Positions 11,462 to 24,603 of a stretch of DNA of 64,000 bases are shown here, piece after piece. The translations under genes were made by a program, and so were the position numbers. The notes under the pieces are model-generated. The model searched no databases and was not told the origin of the DNA. It saw only the letters and a program-made list of their open reading frames with translations. How positions within the stretch are numbered: the stretch's first letter is position 1; every line of letters begins with the position of its first letter. The DNA is from Microcebus murinus (taxonomy: Eukaryota > Chordata > Mammalia > Primates > Cheirogaleidae). The stretch lies in assembly GCF_040939455.1 (NCBI RefSeq), contig NC_134120.1, forward strand, positions 56,311,001 to 56,375,000. The letters run 5' to 3'.

Positions 11462-12812
11462 CATTGCGGTTTTGATTTGCATTTCCCTGATGATTAGAGA
11501 TGTTTAGCATTGTTTCATGTTTCTTGGCCATTAATCTACCTTCTTTTGAAAAGTTTATGTTCATCTCCTTTGCCCACATTTTAATAAGGTTGTTTGATTT
11601 TTTTCTTACTGATTTTCTTGAGTTCTATATAGATTCTAGTTATCAGCCCTTGACTGGATGTATAGCATGCAAATATTTTCTATCATTTTGTAGGTTATCT
11701 ATTCACTCTAGTGGCAGTTTCTTTGTGCAGAAGCTTTTTAATTCGGTAAGGTCCCATTTATTCATTGTTGTTGATGCTGTTATTGCTTTGGGGGTTTTCT
11801 TTATAAATTCTTTGCCTATGCTGATGTCTATAAGATTTTTTCCAACATTTTCTTCCAGAATTCTTATGGTTTCATAACTTAGGTTTAAATCTATTATCCA
11901 TTCTGAGTTGATTTTTGTGATAGGTGAAAGGTGTGGATCCTATTTCAGTCTTCTACATGTGGTTATCCAATTTTCCCAGCGCTGTTTATTGAATACACTT
12001 TTCCCCAGTGTATGTTTTTGTCTGCTTTGTCAAAGATCACATGGCTATGTGAGGATGGCTTTGTATTTGGGTTCTCAGTCCTGTTCCATTGGTCTGTGTC
12101 TCTGCTCTTGTGCCAGTAAAATACTGTTTTGGTTACTATAACCTTGCAGTATAGCTTGAAGTCTGGTAAATTGATGCCTCCCAATTTGTTCTTTTTGCTT
12201 AAGATTGCTTTAGCTATACAGGTCTTCTCTGGTTCCATACAAAGCATAAAATTATTTTTTGTGGATCTGTGAAAAATGATGTCGTATGTTAATAGGGATT
12301 GCATTGAATCTATAGATCACTTTGGGTAGTATAGACATTTTAATAATGTTGATTCTGCCAATCCATGAGTATGGTATGGTTTTCCATCTGTTTATATCCT
12401 CTGCTATTTCCTTCCTTAGTGTTTCATAGTTCTCCCTATAGAGGTCTTTCACTTCCTTAGTTAAATATATTCGTAGATATTTTATTTTCTTTGTTGCTGC
12501 TGTGAAGGGTATTGAATCTTTGATTTAGTTCTCAGTTTGACTATTGTTGGTATATATGAATGCTACTGATTTGTGTACGTTAATTTTGTAACCTGAGACT
12601 TTGCTGAACTTATATATCAATTCCAGTAGTCTCTTGGCAGAATCTTTGGGATTTTCTAGATATAAGATCATATCATCAGCAAAGAGTGATAGTTTAACTT
12701 CTTTGGATGCCCTTGATTTCCTTCTGTTGTCTGATCACTCTGGCTAGGACTTCCAGAACTATGTTGAATAGAAGTCGTGATAGAAGGCAACCGTGTCTAG
12801 TTCCAGTTCTAT
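11462..12812 (-). mobile_element. Inverted 5' part of a twin-primed L1
   Basis: Read on the minus strand this is L1 ORF2, from the reverse-transcriptase region (equivalent to about 40,585 of the full-length copy) to just before the zinc-knuckle region (equivalent to about 41,954). It carries frameshifts and stops. It lies opposite in orientation to the adjoining 3' part, yet both are enclosed by one target duplication, so the inversion happened during insertion. About 120 bp of L1 sequence is missing at the inversion junction, as is common in twin priming. Confidence 0.92.
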
Positions 12813-13409
12813 GCTCTATGGAAAGTGGTATGGAGAGACCTCAAAGAACTAAAAGTAGAACTACTATTTGCACCAGCAATCCCACTACTGAGTATCTACC
12901 CAAAGGACAAAAAGACATTCTATAAAAAAGACATCTGCACTAGAATGTTTATAGCAGAATAATTCACAGTTGCAAAGATATGGAAATAACCCAAGTGCCC
13001 ATCAATACATGAGTGGATTAACAAAATTGGTATATGTATACCATGGAGTTCTACACAGCCATAAAAAATGATGAACTACCTATTGTATTATCCTGGATGG
13101 AGCTGGAGCCCATTATTCTAAGTGAAATATCACAGAATGGAAAAACAAACATCAATGTACTCACCATTAAGTTGGTACTAATTAATCAACAGTAATGGGC
13201 ACATATGGGAAGTGACATTCATAGGCTATTGGGCAGGTGGGAGGGGGCGGGGGAGATATGTAAAATGCACCCAACAGATGCAGTGCTTGCTGTCTGGGGA
13301 ATGGGCATGCTTACTGGGTGGTACAAAGGCAATTTATGTAACCAAAGTGGTTGGGCCCCTGTAATACTCTGAAATTAAAAAAATAAATAAAATACATTTT
13401 TAAAAAAGA
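12813..13409 (+). mobile_element. Direct 3' part of the same L1
   Basis: It starts at CTCTATGGAAAGTGGTATGG, matching about 42,078 of the full-length L1. It continues through the ORF2 end and the G-rich 3' UTR (CAGGTGGGAGGGGGCGGGGG) to an A-rich tail. The ORF2 remnant is broken by stops. Mild divergence from the full-length copy suggests an older strepsirrhine L1 subfamily. Confidence 0.93.
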
Positions 13410-13424
13410 AAGAAAAAACATTCT
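13410..13424. repeat. Target-site duplication, right copy
   Basis: This is an exact repeat of the 15-mer AAGAAAAAACATTCT found at 11,447-11,461, placed directly after the L1 poly(A)-rich tail. Confidence 0.93.
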
Positions 13425-13935
13425 TTACCCCTTAATTAATAGTTTTCATATTAAATGACCCATGTCATTTTTTAAAAATACCATTTTCACTTCTACCTAA
13501 TACCCTTGTTTTGCAATGTTCATTTTCCCCTGGTCTGATCATGAATATCTAGATTGCACTCCTTTATGTATAAGATAATTGTTCATTCTTTGGTTTTCAT
13601 CCCACTTATACTTTGTCAGTTCTTTTCATAACATGTCTTAATTTTTCTTCATTTTCTGTAAGGGTGGGTCATCATTTTACATAAGACAAGTATCACAATT
13701 CATTAGTTTCACTATCAATATGGCAGAATATATAGAACATATATTAAACAATGTGCTTTCCAAAATGAACAGCTTTATGTTTTACCTTATTTGTAAAATA
13801 ACATAGATCATTACAAGACATGACAATACTAAAAGTCTTTTAGTTTTGCATAGACATACACACTAAGATACCCACACCCATATAAAATAGTAGTCATATA
13901 AAATAGTGCACATATAAATATAAATAGTGTACATA
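13425..13935. other. Unassigned AT-rich sequence
   Basis: No gene was recognised. Imperfect direct repetition of a CATATAAAATAGTG motif occurs near 13,880-13,945. Confidence 0.4.
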
Positions 13936-14530
13936 TAAAATAGTGGTCATTCTATTTTGAATCTTGCTTTAATTACTTAGTAAGGCAAAACTCCTTCCAT
14001 GTCTATAAATATAGCCATGTAATCATTTTAATGATCATATAGCATTCCACGACTGGGCAAAATTAAATTCCTGATTAACATATAAATTATATGTACATTT
14101 TGCTATTATACACAACAATGTGATGAAAACTTTACTTATATCTTTGAATATTTATTCAATTATTGCTTTGGGATAAATTCCTAGCAGTAGAATTATGTGT
14201 CATGATATAAGCATATGCAAAATTTTGATTAATTTACTATCAAAATTTTATCCCTCAAATTTATTCAAATACATGTGCGTAATTGAATTGAGTTTAATAA
14301 GCCCTTTTTATCTTTTTCATAGCATTTCATTTTAACTTGTACTTTTATAATTTGTAATAAAGATAAACAAATCGTCTCACGTTTGTCATCAATTTTAGCA
14401 TTTTATTTTATGAAGTGCCTGTTCATGCTCATTGCCCATTCGTCTATTAGATGTTTATCCTATTGATTTGTAAGAATGCTTTATATAATAGGCTTACTAA
14501 TTCCAAATATGGAATATCTACAGGAAATGC
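13936..14530 (-). mobile_element. Ancient L1 (L1ME/L1MD-like), antisense
   Basis: CTTCCATGTCTATAAATATAGCC, TTTTGCTATTATACACAACAATG, GGGATAAATTCCTAGCAGTAG and TTGCCCATTCGTCTATTAG appear in the order of an antisense ancient L1 ORF2/3' region. It is highly diverged with no open frame. Confidence 0.75.
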
Positions 14531-17500
14531 ATTTTCCCTTTAGGTTTAAAATTTCAATACCTAATTATTTTCCCTACTAGAACTGATGAATGTTTATACT
14601 ACTAATTAATTTCTACTATTTTGATTTTCAGTTTTATAATTTATGCCTGTTACCTCAGTAAGTGGGAACAAATATTACATTTGTTTCTTTGATCCTTATG
14701 AATCCTTTAATATCCAAATATCTCAAATCTAGGAGGGCTTGAGTGAGCACAATGCATGTTTTATGCTAGCATTCTGAGTTGGCTAGTCAGCCCTGAAAGA
14801 CCTGATTACCATTACTCACTCTTTATAGAGACCAGGGCAAGTCTATTTACAAATGTGCATATTTCAACACTTCCCTCTATGAATGGAGAATGCTACAACA
14901 TCTTAAAAGATTTTCTTTTCAAAAATTACCTTCAAATTACTCTAAACTGAAACATAAGTCCTAAATAATTAATTCCTTCATCAAATAATGGATTTATAAA
15001 GATAATCCTTGACTATAGTTACTATACAATCCATATATAGATTATGCTTTTCAAAGAACTGTAAAATGTAAAATGCCAAAATTATTTAAAAAATCATCTG
15101 TTTTTAGACATTTATAAAATACTTAAGTATGTTGTCATGTTCTTCATTATGAAGAATAAATCTTTATTGTACAGGACTGGAACCCTGGGCTAACTCTGGA
15201 CTGGCCCCTTGGTATGCTCTGAAAGCTACTTTAAAAAATAAACCTCTGATATCCAGTTGTTTATCTGTCTTCTGTCTCTTTCCCATAAAAGTTGACTATA
15301 GAAGGCATTTCCAGTAACTGTAATTTCAGTTGTTTCAAAGCCAGATGAATAGGAGTGTCCTGCAGTCCCATAAGCATTACTTTTGCCCAGAACATTGCTT
15401 AAACTTAACTTCACACTTCTTCCATACTTGACATTCTGAGAAGCTTGCATAACATTCCATCCTGCTTATTTTTCTATGGACTTCATGATACGATGAGATA
15501 AAAATGTAAGGAGACAAAAATCTATAGGCAAATTACTTAATACCTGGTAAGTCACTAGAAAGTGAGAATTGTTACAATCCCGTCTGGTGCTCCACCTTTA
15601 GTGATGTGCTTTTGGGAATACAAGAGGGACTCAAGGTTCTGATAATCCATGAACGGCCGTGACTGTGGTCCAGCCCATCAGAGGAGCAGCCTGAGTCTGA
15701 GCAGGAGACCAATTCCGAGAACCTCCCTAACGAGGGCATCAGGAACCCAGTAATCTGACCCTTACCTGTCACATCTTTCAAGTTAATATTTAATTCACAT
15801 GTACTTATTTTTAGGCCTAAAACACAAAGTTTCTCAGTGAGCATCAGTGAGTCACAACTTTGACCCTCCCTCAGACTAGCTTTCTGATGCGCACACTTGG
15901 AGGGCAAACTGCACCTGCGATGCCAATCTCCCCTGTTTCAGGGTGTCAGGTTTCCCTGAAACCTGTAAATGAAGTATGCATACCTACAATTTTAGCAGGA
16001 CAGATGACAATGATTCAGTTTTTGTGGCAAAATAAATGGGGCCTTGAGTCCACGCTCCACAACTTGTGATGGGTCAGATATGTTGGGACACTCACTATGG
16101 GCTTACGATTCAGTCAAGGCATCTCTTCACACAACTACACTGAAGATAAGTGATCAAAGCATCTGGGCAGCATCTTGCGAAAAGTACGCAGTAGATAATG
16201 GCAGCCACCACGAACAGGAGATTCTCAACCAGCATTTTAAATGGACAATGATGCCAATAGGTAATGCTCAGGAGCCTGAGGTCAATTGTCCAAAATAACC
16301 ACAGCGCAATTCCCCCTCTCCATCCCTCGTCCCAACACACACACACATGTGCGTGCTCTCTCTCCCCACCCCCCTAAGCAAAGGCATGCATTCAAATGGA
16401 TAGAAATAAGATTTAGCATTGCTTCCCTTTTTAATTTAGCACATCATTATGTTTTGTGGTTTCTTTTAGTGAGTCCATGTTGCATTATATACTTTTCCTT
16501 TTAGTGTGTATTTGCCAAAACTTTCCTAAAATTATCTTAGGGGAAAAGCATAGAATGTATAGTAAGATCAAGTCCATAAATAGCTCATTCATTCAACCTT
16601 AAGTCCTTCATAAAGATCTTACCAAGCTTATGAAAGTATTCAGATTGGTGTTTATGATGTTGTCCTTTAAAAATACACATGAGAACATAAATCTAATGTT
16701 AAGCAACCCGTCATTTCTGCAGAAGCCAAAAGAGGTCCTGGGTGGCAGTCCTAAGTATATGCTGAGGACACAAAAGGAATGAGAAAATGAGCACATGCAA
16801 AGTCAACCAATAATGTGTCTTAAAAATTAATTACATTTTTCCCAATAAAAATGCACTTATAGTCCTTTTGAGAGAGAGGAGTAGAAAATAGGGTAATTTC
16901 ATTTTTCTTAATTGCCAGTATTTATAGAATACTGGCAAGTGTTTCAATGGAGGAATCTTAGTTTCCGTGGGGGTTTCCCTTTTATGTTCCTAGGGGCATC
17001 TTTTATGGCATTACAATTACTTAGTATGGTTTGTGGCTTTCTTTACACTAACTATAAACTCCACATCATCAGAAGTATGTGCCAAACAGTAATGTTCACT
17101 TGTAAAAATTAAGTAGAGAAACACAGTACACACTTTGATAGCTAGAAATTTTATAAAAAGGAAAAATAATGAAGCACATTTAGTTTAAAATTGCAATAGC
17201 AGCAATTTTTTTATTTTTCTCCCTCAACATGGGTCAAATATTAATATAAAGTTCAGATAAAAGACTGCAATGCTTATTTATCATATGGAGGCCATGGGGT
17301 TTGTAGTTCTTCATTTTTAATACAACTGATAAAAATACTATGATATATAATAAAATATTAAATGTACATAGAAAAATCTTATCTATTACACATTTAAAAA
17401 TTTTGGTTTCAAGATTAACTTATTCCTGAGAACTCTGCATATTTATATTTGATTAATTCTATAATTATTTTAACTTGCTTTGTTCTTAAATGTCAGGTAT

Positions 17501-17556
17501 TATCTTTAGATTAAAATGCTTCAAATAAAATGGACTCATAACTTAATAATATCCAC
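14531..17556. other. Unassigned sequence, 3 kb
   Basis: No gene or RNA gene was recognised. Somewhat CpG-bearing segments occur at 15,570-15,910 and 16,040-16,350, the latter with a short (AC)n at about 16,336. The open frames there (up to 111 codons, minus strand) lack domain or splice support. The ~75-codon minus-strand frame at 15,226-15,450 likewise could not be identified. Confidence 0.4.
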
Positions 17557-17710
17557 AAGCCCGGGCATGGCTTGTAGCCCCAGCACTTTAGAAGGCTGAG
17601 CCAGAAGGATTGCTTGAGTCCAGAGTTTGAGGCTGCAGTAAACTATGATTGTGCCACTGCACTCTAGCCTTGGCAAAAGAGCAACACCCATCTCAATAAC
17701 AATAATAATG
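17557..17710 (+). repeat. Alu monomer (FLAM-like)
   Basis: CCCGGGCATGGCTTGTAGCCCCAGCACTTTAGAAGGCTGAG, then GGATTGCTTGAGTCCAGAG and GTGCCACTGCACTCTAGCC, is a single, old 7SL-derived Alu arm in sense orientation followed by an (AAT)n-like tail. Confidence 0.85.
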
Positions 17711-17754
17711 GTAAAATTTTTTAAAAATCCACGAAACAGATTAAAAATAAAATA

Positions 17755-17935
17755 CTCATTCAATTTATTTCATAAATATTGGCTGAGCTAGGGCAGTGGG
17801 ATACAGTGGGATACAACACTGAACATCTTTAAGTTTACTGGGGGAGGTAATAAAAATAATCAGGCTGCATACATACATACTATGGAGAAAATAAAGAGGA
17901 TGGAAGTTAGGAAATAAAAGTCAAAATGCAGGTGA
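17755..17935 (+). repeat. Old dispersed repeat, family unresolved
   Basis: ATTTATTTCATAAATATTGGCTGAG, followed by GGGATACAACACTGAACA and TTACTGGGGGAGG, resembles a widespread old mammalian repeat whose consensus opens with an 'ATTTATTGAG...GGGATAC' phrase. Similar copies appear at 23,840-24,180, 47,370-47,560 and 62,570-62,950. Confidence 0.45.
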
Positions 17936-20210
17936 AACTCTTAGAGGTAAGCAGTTTTCTTTCTTGGAGTCACATTCAAGATAAGTGATGAATTGCAATC
18001 TGAAGTTTGACATTTTTTTTTACATCTTCAAATTATATTTATTAAATGACTCCTTACAACCATATGCAACATGAAGATTTCTGTATAATAAGGGAAACAG
18101 GCATGGTCTATATCTGAGAGGACATTGTGTCCTTTCACTCATTCTAAGTTAGATACACCCACCTCCAACTGGCTGCCTTTACACAGAGAAATATTAATTT
18201 CTTCATTTCAAATCTCAGGGAGTGCCTCCCCAGACTTCCCTCTCTGCTTCAGTTTGCACTCCAGGGCAGAGACCTACAGAAAACTAGTGCCTGCATAGGT
18301 CAACTTGAGTCAGGGTGCCAGAGGTCATAGATCCTTCAGGGTTTGGCCCTTGGTGGCATTTCTGGGTGACTACTGCCAGGGGATAGGGGCATGCTGGAGG
18401 CAGTGGCAGCTGCTCAGGATCTCGTCTGACTCCACCTTCAGTGGCATCACGTTCACAGCCTGAAGTCACCTGTGGTTGGAGTATTTATGCCATGGCTGTT
18501 GGTAAATATACTACAAACCAGATCTTTCCCCTTGACTATCTGATTGCTACAAAGGTGAAATGTCCCTGTGGCTGGGACATATTTCCGGTGACTATCTTAG
18601 CAGCTGGAAGGCTCAGTTCAATCAAGCAGGTGAAACAGGCTTGAAATAGGAGGCTAAGAAAATCTGAGCTAATGAATCAACTACAGAGATAAGCAGTTTT
18701 CAATGAAACCAACTAGGTAGAAGCTACAATAATCAGGCTTCCATCGTATGCTAAGTTGTGAATTTTCTGCCTTTAGTACTCCGCTTTTAGGAAAAAGAAA
18801 TAATTGAAAACAAAACAAACTGAAAGCAAGATTTGATGAAAGAGATCGTGTCTAGGCCGTTTTCTGCACATTCAGCAAACACTCCTTCTCTCTACAGGGT
18901 CAGCCTGCAAAGACATTGAGACCCTAGGATGTTCTTGTTGGAGCAGGAAGACAGGGGCATACAACAGAGATTTTCAACAGAAAGGGCTTAAAAGCTGCCA
19001 GTGGACTGGAAAACACAATTAAACTGAACACCTTATTGAATGGTCCTTGCTTTTCCTGAGGTTTTATTGTACATGACTAAGTAACTACACAGTCTAACAC
19101 TTAAACAGACACGTTTTGCCACACAAACCTTCTACAATCTGCTTTTGCGAAAGAAAGAATACAAATGCTTTACTCACGGCAAGGTTTCACTTGGTGGCAA
19201 CAAGGAACAGGAGGAAGCATGCGTTTGTGATCTGGGTCACCCACAGGAGCAGGAGGCAAGCTGCACACTTCCTGGATGTCTTTTCCTTGCATCCTCACTT
19301 CTCTCGGGAGACCAGTGGCCACTTTTGCAAGTATTGTTATCTGATTTGTCTTTTAAACTTCTCAGCAATCAGAATTTTTCTTTTCTTTTCTCTATTTTTT
19401 TTAATGGAGACCCCTTTGGAAGCTCTAGTTCTTGGCTCACAAAAGCACCCATGGGGGACTCTGAGTTACCTACAGAAACTTGAAATAGGTTGGATGGGGT
19501 GATCCATCGGGGCAGTTTCCGAGTCCATTTAAAAGAGACAGGCTGCAGAGCAGGCCATAGGCATGGGAGGACGCCTGGGCTCCCCAGGTCATTGGAGAGG
19601 GGCTGACGTAACACAGTTCTGTGAGAGCCAAGTCTTTTCTTCAAAATCATGCTTTTTACTGATAAATATTGTGAACATTACAGTCACACATAAGAATGTC
19701 TGACTAACCTCTTGGCACAGTTTTAAATTTGAACCAGTTGAAAAGCAATCAATACACATTTAAAGAATAAAGCAAGTATCAGACTTTTAAAAAGTATGTA
19801 GACCTAAATTGAAAGGTAAAGTGTTCTTGGACAAACTACCGAATCTTTCTCTCTCTTTGTGGTTTTCCAGCAGTCCCGCTCAGACCAAGCCAGACGAGCA
19901 GTGTCTACAGCTCTTACACTTTCCGGGGGCTGGTGAACTACAGCAGGCTCCCTTCATTTTATACTCAATATGCTTTAGGTTAAATTGGAGATATAAAAAC
20001 TGCATTTTTAGGGGGATAAAATGTGTATGAAGAGGGCAGAAGACCAAACCCCAAAGAACTTAGACATGGATTAACATATTTAGTCTAGGGAAGGGGCAAA
20101 ATTTCATAAGCATGCACCTCCTTAATAACAATACCATACGTCGGTATGGCAATGCTCCACTTACGAAGCAGCCCTTCAGATGTAGTCTCACATGGAAGCG
20201 ATACGTGGAG

Positions 20211-20211
<1 letters not shown>
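17936..20211. other. Unassigned sequence, 2.3 kb
   Basis: This is largely unique-looking DNA. Segments at 18,200-18,640 and 19,120-19,650 are less AT-rich. Open frames of 93-128 codons overlap on both strands at 19,116-19,650, without domain or splice support. Confidence 0.4.

Positions 20212-20259
<48 letters not shown>
20212..20259. repeat. (CA)n microsatellite
   Basis: An uninterrupted CA run of about 24 units. It produces artefactual open frames on both strands. Confidence 0.97.
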
Positions 20260-22178
20260 ATTAGGAAAGAGAGGAAGAAAACTCTGGCTTTGAAGCAAAT
20301 ATCAATGTTACCAGATGACAGGGAAAACCAGAAGTCTTCAAAACAGAGGAAGATGCATGGATTCTGATTCCAGGGTGCAGTGTTATGTAAGAAAGCCTTT
20401 CACCAAGCCTGTCAAACAGACAGCAGCCTCCCCAAAAGAAAGCAGCAGCCGCACAGCGCTTTCCAGCAGAGAGAGGCTGCTGGATACTCAAGCACCCATT
20501 TGCCAGTTAAGGTCTCTGTGCAATGATGTAAGAAACGTCCATGCTCGACCAGTTGTACTGTGATTTCTCTGTTCCACCAAATGCTCTTCACTTCCCTTTT
20601 GAAGGGAGAAAACCAGAGTTTTATTTTATTATTTTAATTTCCAGGTCTTGAACAGTGTCTGGCACATAAATATTATAAATACAATAAATGAAAAAGATTT
20701 GTTATAAATGAATAGATGCCATAAATATGGAACAAATGGTTTAGCCATTCAAGTACTGGGTCTTAATGCCATGACATCCTATTCCACAGGTACATATTAC
20801 ATCCAGGAGATTTTTCTGGATCCAACATTATAATGGCCAAAAGTTCTCCTTATTTATTTGTGACCTGAAGAGATTTGTGGCCACCTTCCTTAAAGCATCC
20901 ATTTCTTCTCCAGGTTACTGGCCAAAATTTCTCTTCCTAGGCTGTAATTCAAAGCAGAGGAACATTTGGAACTAGCCTATGAAGCATTTGGGATGAAAGG
21001 TGCAAAGTAATGCAAGTCTAGTCACAGTGTCCAAAGTTAAACATTCTCCTGTCCTATTTGTGCAAAACTTTTACAGCACTTCACCTTCATCCCTGTTTAA
21101 TGGTTTAATTCGGATGCATTAACGGGAAAAGAGGGAAAAAAAGATTCTTGGTTTGTCTCAGTGCTGACTCAAAAAGATTTACGGCACTTTGCTGAGGTTT
21201 TGGCTGACTGCAGTCTCCCAGCTGCTATGGAAAAGGTGTCCATGCATCAGTCTTTATGTAAACACTCACAGCATTAACCACAGCTGCATATAAACCAGAG
21301 CCACAGAAATACTCTTGTTTATGTGATGAGCTGGAGCATCTCAACTCACTACCCTCCTGAGATGGACAACTCGATAAAAGAAAACTAGAATAAATGTGTG
21401 AGCAAGCTGCAAGTTCTCACAGATAATACCAAGACGTTCTGGTACTACATGCATGGGAATACCAGACATTATGCTGTCATGACTGAAGCAATTCAGAAAA
21501 ATGCAAATTTCAGCCAAGCACAAAGAAATTCTGAATTATTTTGACCAGATTCCAACACCTTGTCCCATATCTTCAAGTAAGATTGGAATATTTGAACAAC
21601 AGAAATGAAAGTTCTTACCAATTGCTTACTATAAACAGTAATTTTTCATATCAGGGCCATTTCAAATAAGGCAACAAGCAGGGGCTGCGAAGAAGAACAT
21701 CATTAGCAAGATCGTGAGAGAATGCCTCTGCTACCATCTTGAGCCCCATTTACTGCCAGTACTTAGGACAGATCTTGCTCTACCATAATTTTTTTAAAAA
21801 CTCTTCTATAGTGTTTAATGGAATTTGACACTATAGGCAGTTGGATGGAATGTTGGAGTGTATACGGTTAACCTGAGAGAGTTTACACTAGTAGGAGTGG
21901 TTTCTTAGCTGGGGAGGGGCAGGGGGCACTATTATTTGACCCCTCTTTATGTCACGATAGATGATAAAACATACATTATTTGGTCACAGTTGCTTTATGA
22001 GGTTCTCTCTATACTTTGAAGAGAACACAATAACTCTAAAATATTTTATCAAAAACAAATATGTAGGGAGCTATAAAAGGTAAGATTGAAAAAAAAATTC
22101 TGTTTTAAAGGACAAATGTGTCTTAAATTTAGAAAAAGAGGTCCTGATGTCTCCAAAGGTAACCTCCTACTCTTTGTC
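20260..22178. other. Mostly unassigned; L2-like tail near 20,645-20,700
   Basis: CAGTGTCTGGCACATAAATATTATAAATACAATAAATG resembles the 3' end of an L2 LINE. A perfect 9-bp inverted repeat, CTATAGTGT / ACACTATAG (13-nt loop), lies at 21,806-21,836. No gene was recognised. Confidence 0.4.
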
Positions 22179-22191
22179 TAAAAGCACCACA
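22179..22191. repeat. Alu target-site duplication, left copy
   Basis: TAAAAGCACCACA is repeated exactly at 22,540-22,552. Confidence 0.95.
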
Positions 22192-22539
<348 letters not shown>

Positions 22540-22552
22540 TAAAAGCACCACA
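22540..22552. repeat. Alu target-site duplication, right copy
   Basis: Exact copy of TAAAAGCACCACA directly after the Alu tail. Confidence 0.95.
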
Positions 22553-23237
22553 ATATGATATAGGAATGTGTCCTTTAATTTTTCTCAGCCCCTGTAGTTT
22601 AAAATAAATAAAGAATAACTTATTTTAAATAGTAGAATTTTACATTTACTGCACTAGACTGCAATGATAAAATTAGGAACTCTGATATATATAACTGTAT
22701 TAAGTACAAGTTGCTCATGATTTGGCAGGGTCTGAGGTAGAGATCTCAATAAAATTACAGTTCTTTATATTCTCTTCTCTCTCATCTAGCTACCTAAATG
22801 TCTATCTATCTATAATCTTAATAGACTCCAGAATTTAATACTTTCAAGGGATTTTTCCTTTTTACACAAGTAATGTATGCTCATTTAAATCATGAGTAAT
22901 TTGTTGGCATATATTCTTCTAGACTTCTTTTTGTTCTTTCTTTCTCTGTGTGTGTGTATGCGTTTGCGTGCATGTGCGTATGAGAGGGAGAGACGGAGAG
23001 AGAGAAAGGACACACACACTGGTATGTAACAGACTTCCCTCAGCTTCATGTGGTAACATGTATCAGGTCCACCTATATTCTTAAAATGCACAACGTTTGA
23101 TGATCACCGACATTTCAATTCATGAGTATATCTTAATTTAATTAGCTAGTTCCTCTGGGTTGGCTACTTAGTCTCTTTCCATCTTTACTTTTAATGAAGT
23201 GGGGTAGTGAGAAGGGGAGTCAATTCCCCTCACCCCT
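22553..23237. other. Unassigned sequence with short TG/GA-rich patches
   Basis: A (TG)n-like run at about 22,945-22,980 is followed by GAGAGAG-rich sequence, and a short (CTAT)n-like patch lies near 22,800. No gene was recognised. Confidence 0.5.
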
Positions 23238-23532
23238 TTTTTTCTGAGACAGAGTCTTATTCTGTCGCCCTGAGTAGAGTGCAGTATCGTCATCGTAGCT
23301 CACAGCAGCCTCAAACTCCTGGGCTCAAGTGATCCTCCTGCCTCAGCCTCCTGAGTAGCTGGGACTCTCTAACTACAGGCATGTGCCACGATGCCTGGAT
23401 AATTTTTCTATTTTTAGTAGAGACAGTGTCTCACTCTTGCTCAGGCTGGTCTCGAACTCCTGAGCTCAAGCAATCCTGCCTCCACTTCCCAGAGTGTTAG
23501 GATAACAGGTGTCAGCCACCTCACCAAGGCTA
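23238..23532 (-). mobile_element. Alu, antisense, older
   Basis: TTTTTTTCTGAGACAGAGTC, TCCTGCCTCAGCCTCCTGAGTAGCTGGGACT, ATTTTTAGTAGAGACAG and GGCTGGTCTCGAACTCC follow the antisense dimeric Alu order. The end is diverged (CAGCCACCTCACCAAGGC), and no target duplication is evident. It is older than the Alu at 22,192. Confidence 0.95.
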
Positions 23533-23839
23533 TTTCTTTTTGTAATTATGGATAACATTGTGAGTGCAGCTTCATGTTTGCACGTCCTTAGATATGGATG
23601 TATCCCTAGACTAGGACAGCGAGAGTATGGATAGGGTTATGACTTGTAATGCTTACAAGTAAGTATAACTTAAAATGCCCTCTTAAAATTGCATTCATTT
23701 GTAAGTTTAATCTCATGAAATTGATGATATTGACCATTTTTGCCCACAAAAACGATTTCGTATGACTCAACATACATTTTGTATACATTTTATTGTGTCT
23801 TAATAACCACACATCATCCCATAGCCATTAATTCATGCA

Positions 23840-24180
23840 CCTCTTTGGGAAATATGTATTGAGCAGCTCCCATAAGCTGCACATCATATTAGGTGCTGTG
23901 TTTCTGTGGGTGAACAGACCTTCCGTGGTCCTGCTCTTTTGCAGTGTATTGTCCAGAGCAGAGGAGATATAATAAAGACAAGCAATTGTATCATTAAAAA
24001 TCACAGTAAGTTTTAGGAAGTAAGAGAAAAGGAGAGAATACTCTAAATCAGGCAGAGTTTCAGGAAAGGGGCATTTAAACACAACAGACAGAGTGGAGAA
24101 AAGACACTTCAGGCTCAAAAAACAGGAAGGTAAAAACCCTGCAGGCAAAGAAGCCTCTTAACATATTCAAGAAGCCTGAA
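23840..24180 (+). repeat. Old dispersed repeat, family unresolved
   Basis: AATATGTATTGAGCAGCTCCC, then ATTAGGTGCTGTG, AGACAAGCAATTG, GGCAGAGTTTCAGGAAAGGGGCAT and CTGCAGGCAAAGAAGCC follow the same layout as the repeat at 62,570-62,950. It is very diverged. Confidence 0.45.
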
Positions 24181-24599
24181 AATAATGTCAGAGCTGTGGA
24201 AACATTGTAATTAAGGGACAAGACAACAAGGCTAGAGACTGGAGCAGCGCAATTAACTTCTTACACATTTGCCAATTTCATAGATTAAAAAATAATATCT
24301 ATTTTTTTCCTTTAACTTTTATCCTAATAGTAATTGAACTGAACTTTTTTTGACATTATACTGGCCATTTAAAATTCTTTTTAACTTTCTATTTTTGTCT
24401 TTTCTCCTATTTTCTATTGGAGTAATATTTGCTTTGTGCATTTCTAAGATTACATATAAACAATATTAATAATTTTTGTTTTGCAATATTTTTCTCAACT
24501 TGTTACTTGTTATTGACTTAGATAGTTAATTGTGCATCTCTTATGAGAGTTACTGTGTTGCATGCTACAAGGATCCCTACTACCATGAGAATAAATTAT
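24181..24599. other. Unassigned AT-rich sequence
   Basis: T-rich sequence; no gene or named repeat was recognised. Confidence 0.4.
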
Positions 24600-24603
24600 A
24601 TCA

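Noticed and set aside
19116..19650. Overlapping 93-128 codon frames on both strands
   Set aside because: Mutually overlapping frames, without domains, splice signals or initiation context.
20060..20254. Val-Cys / Thr-His repeat proteins at the CA and TG tracts
   Set aside because: These are direct translations of dinucleotide repeats.
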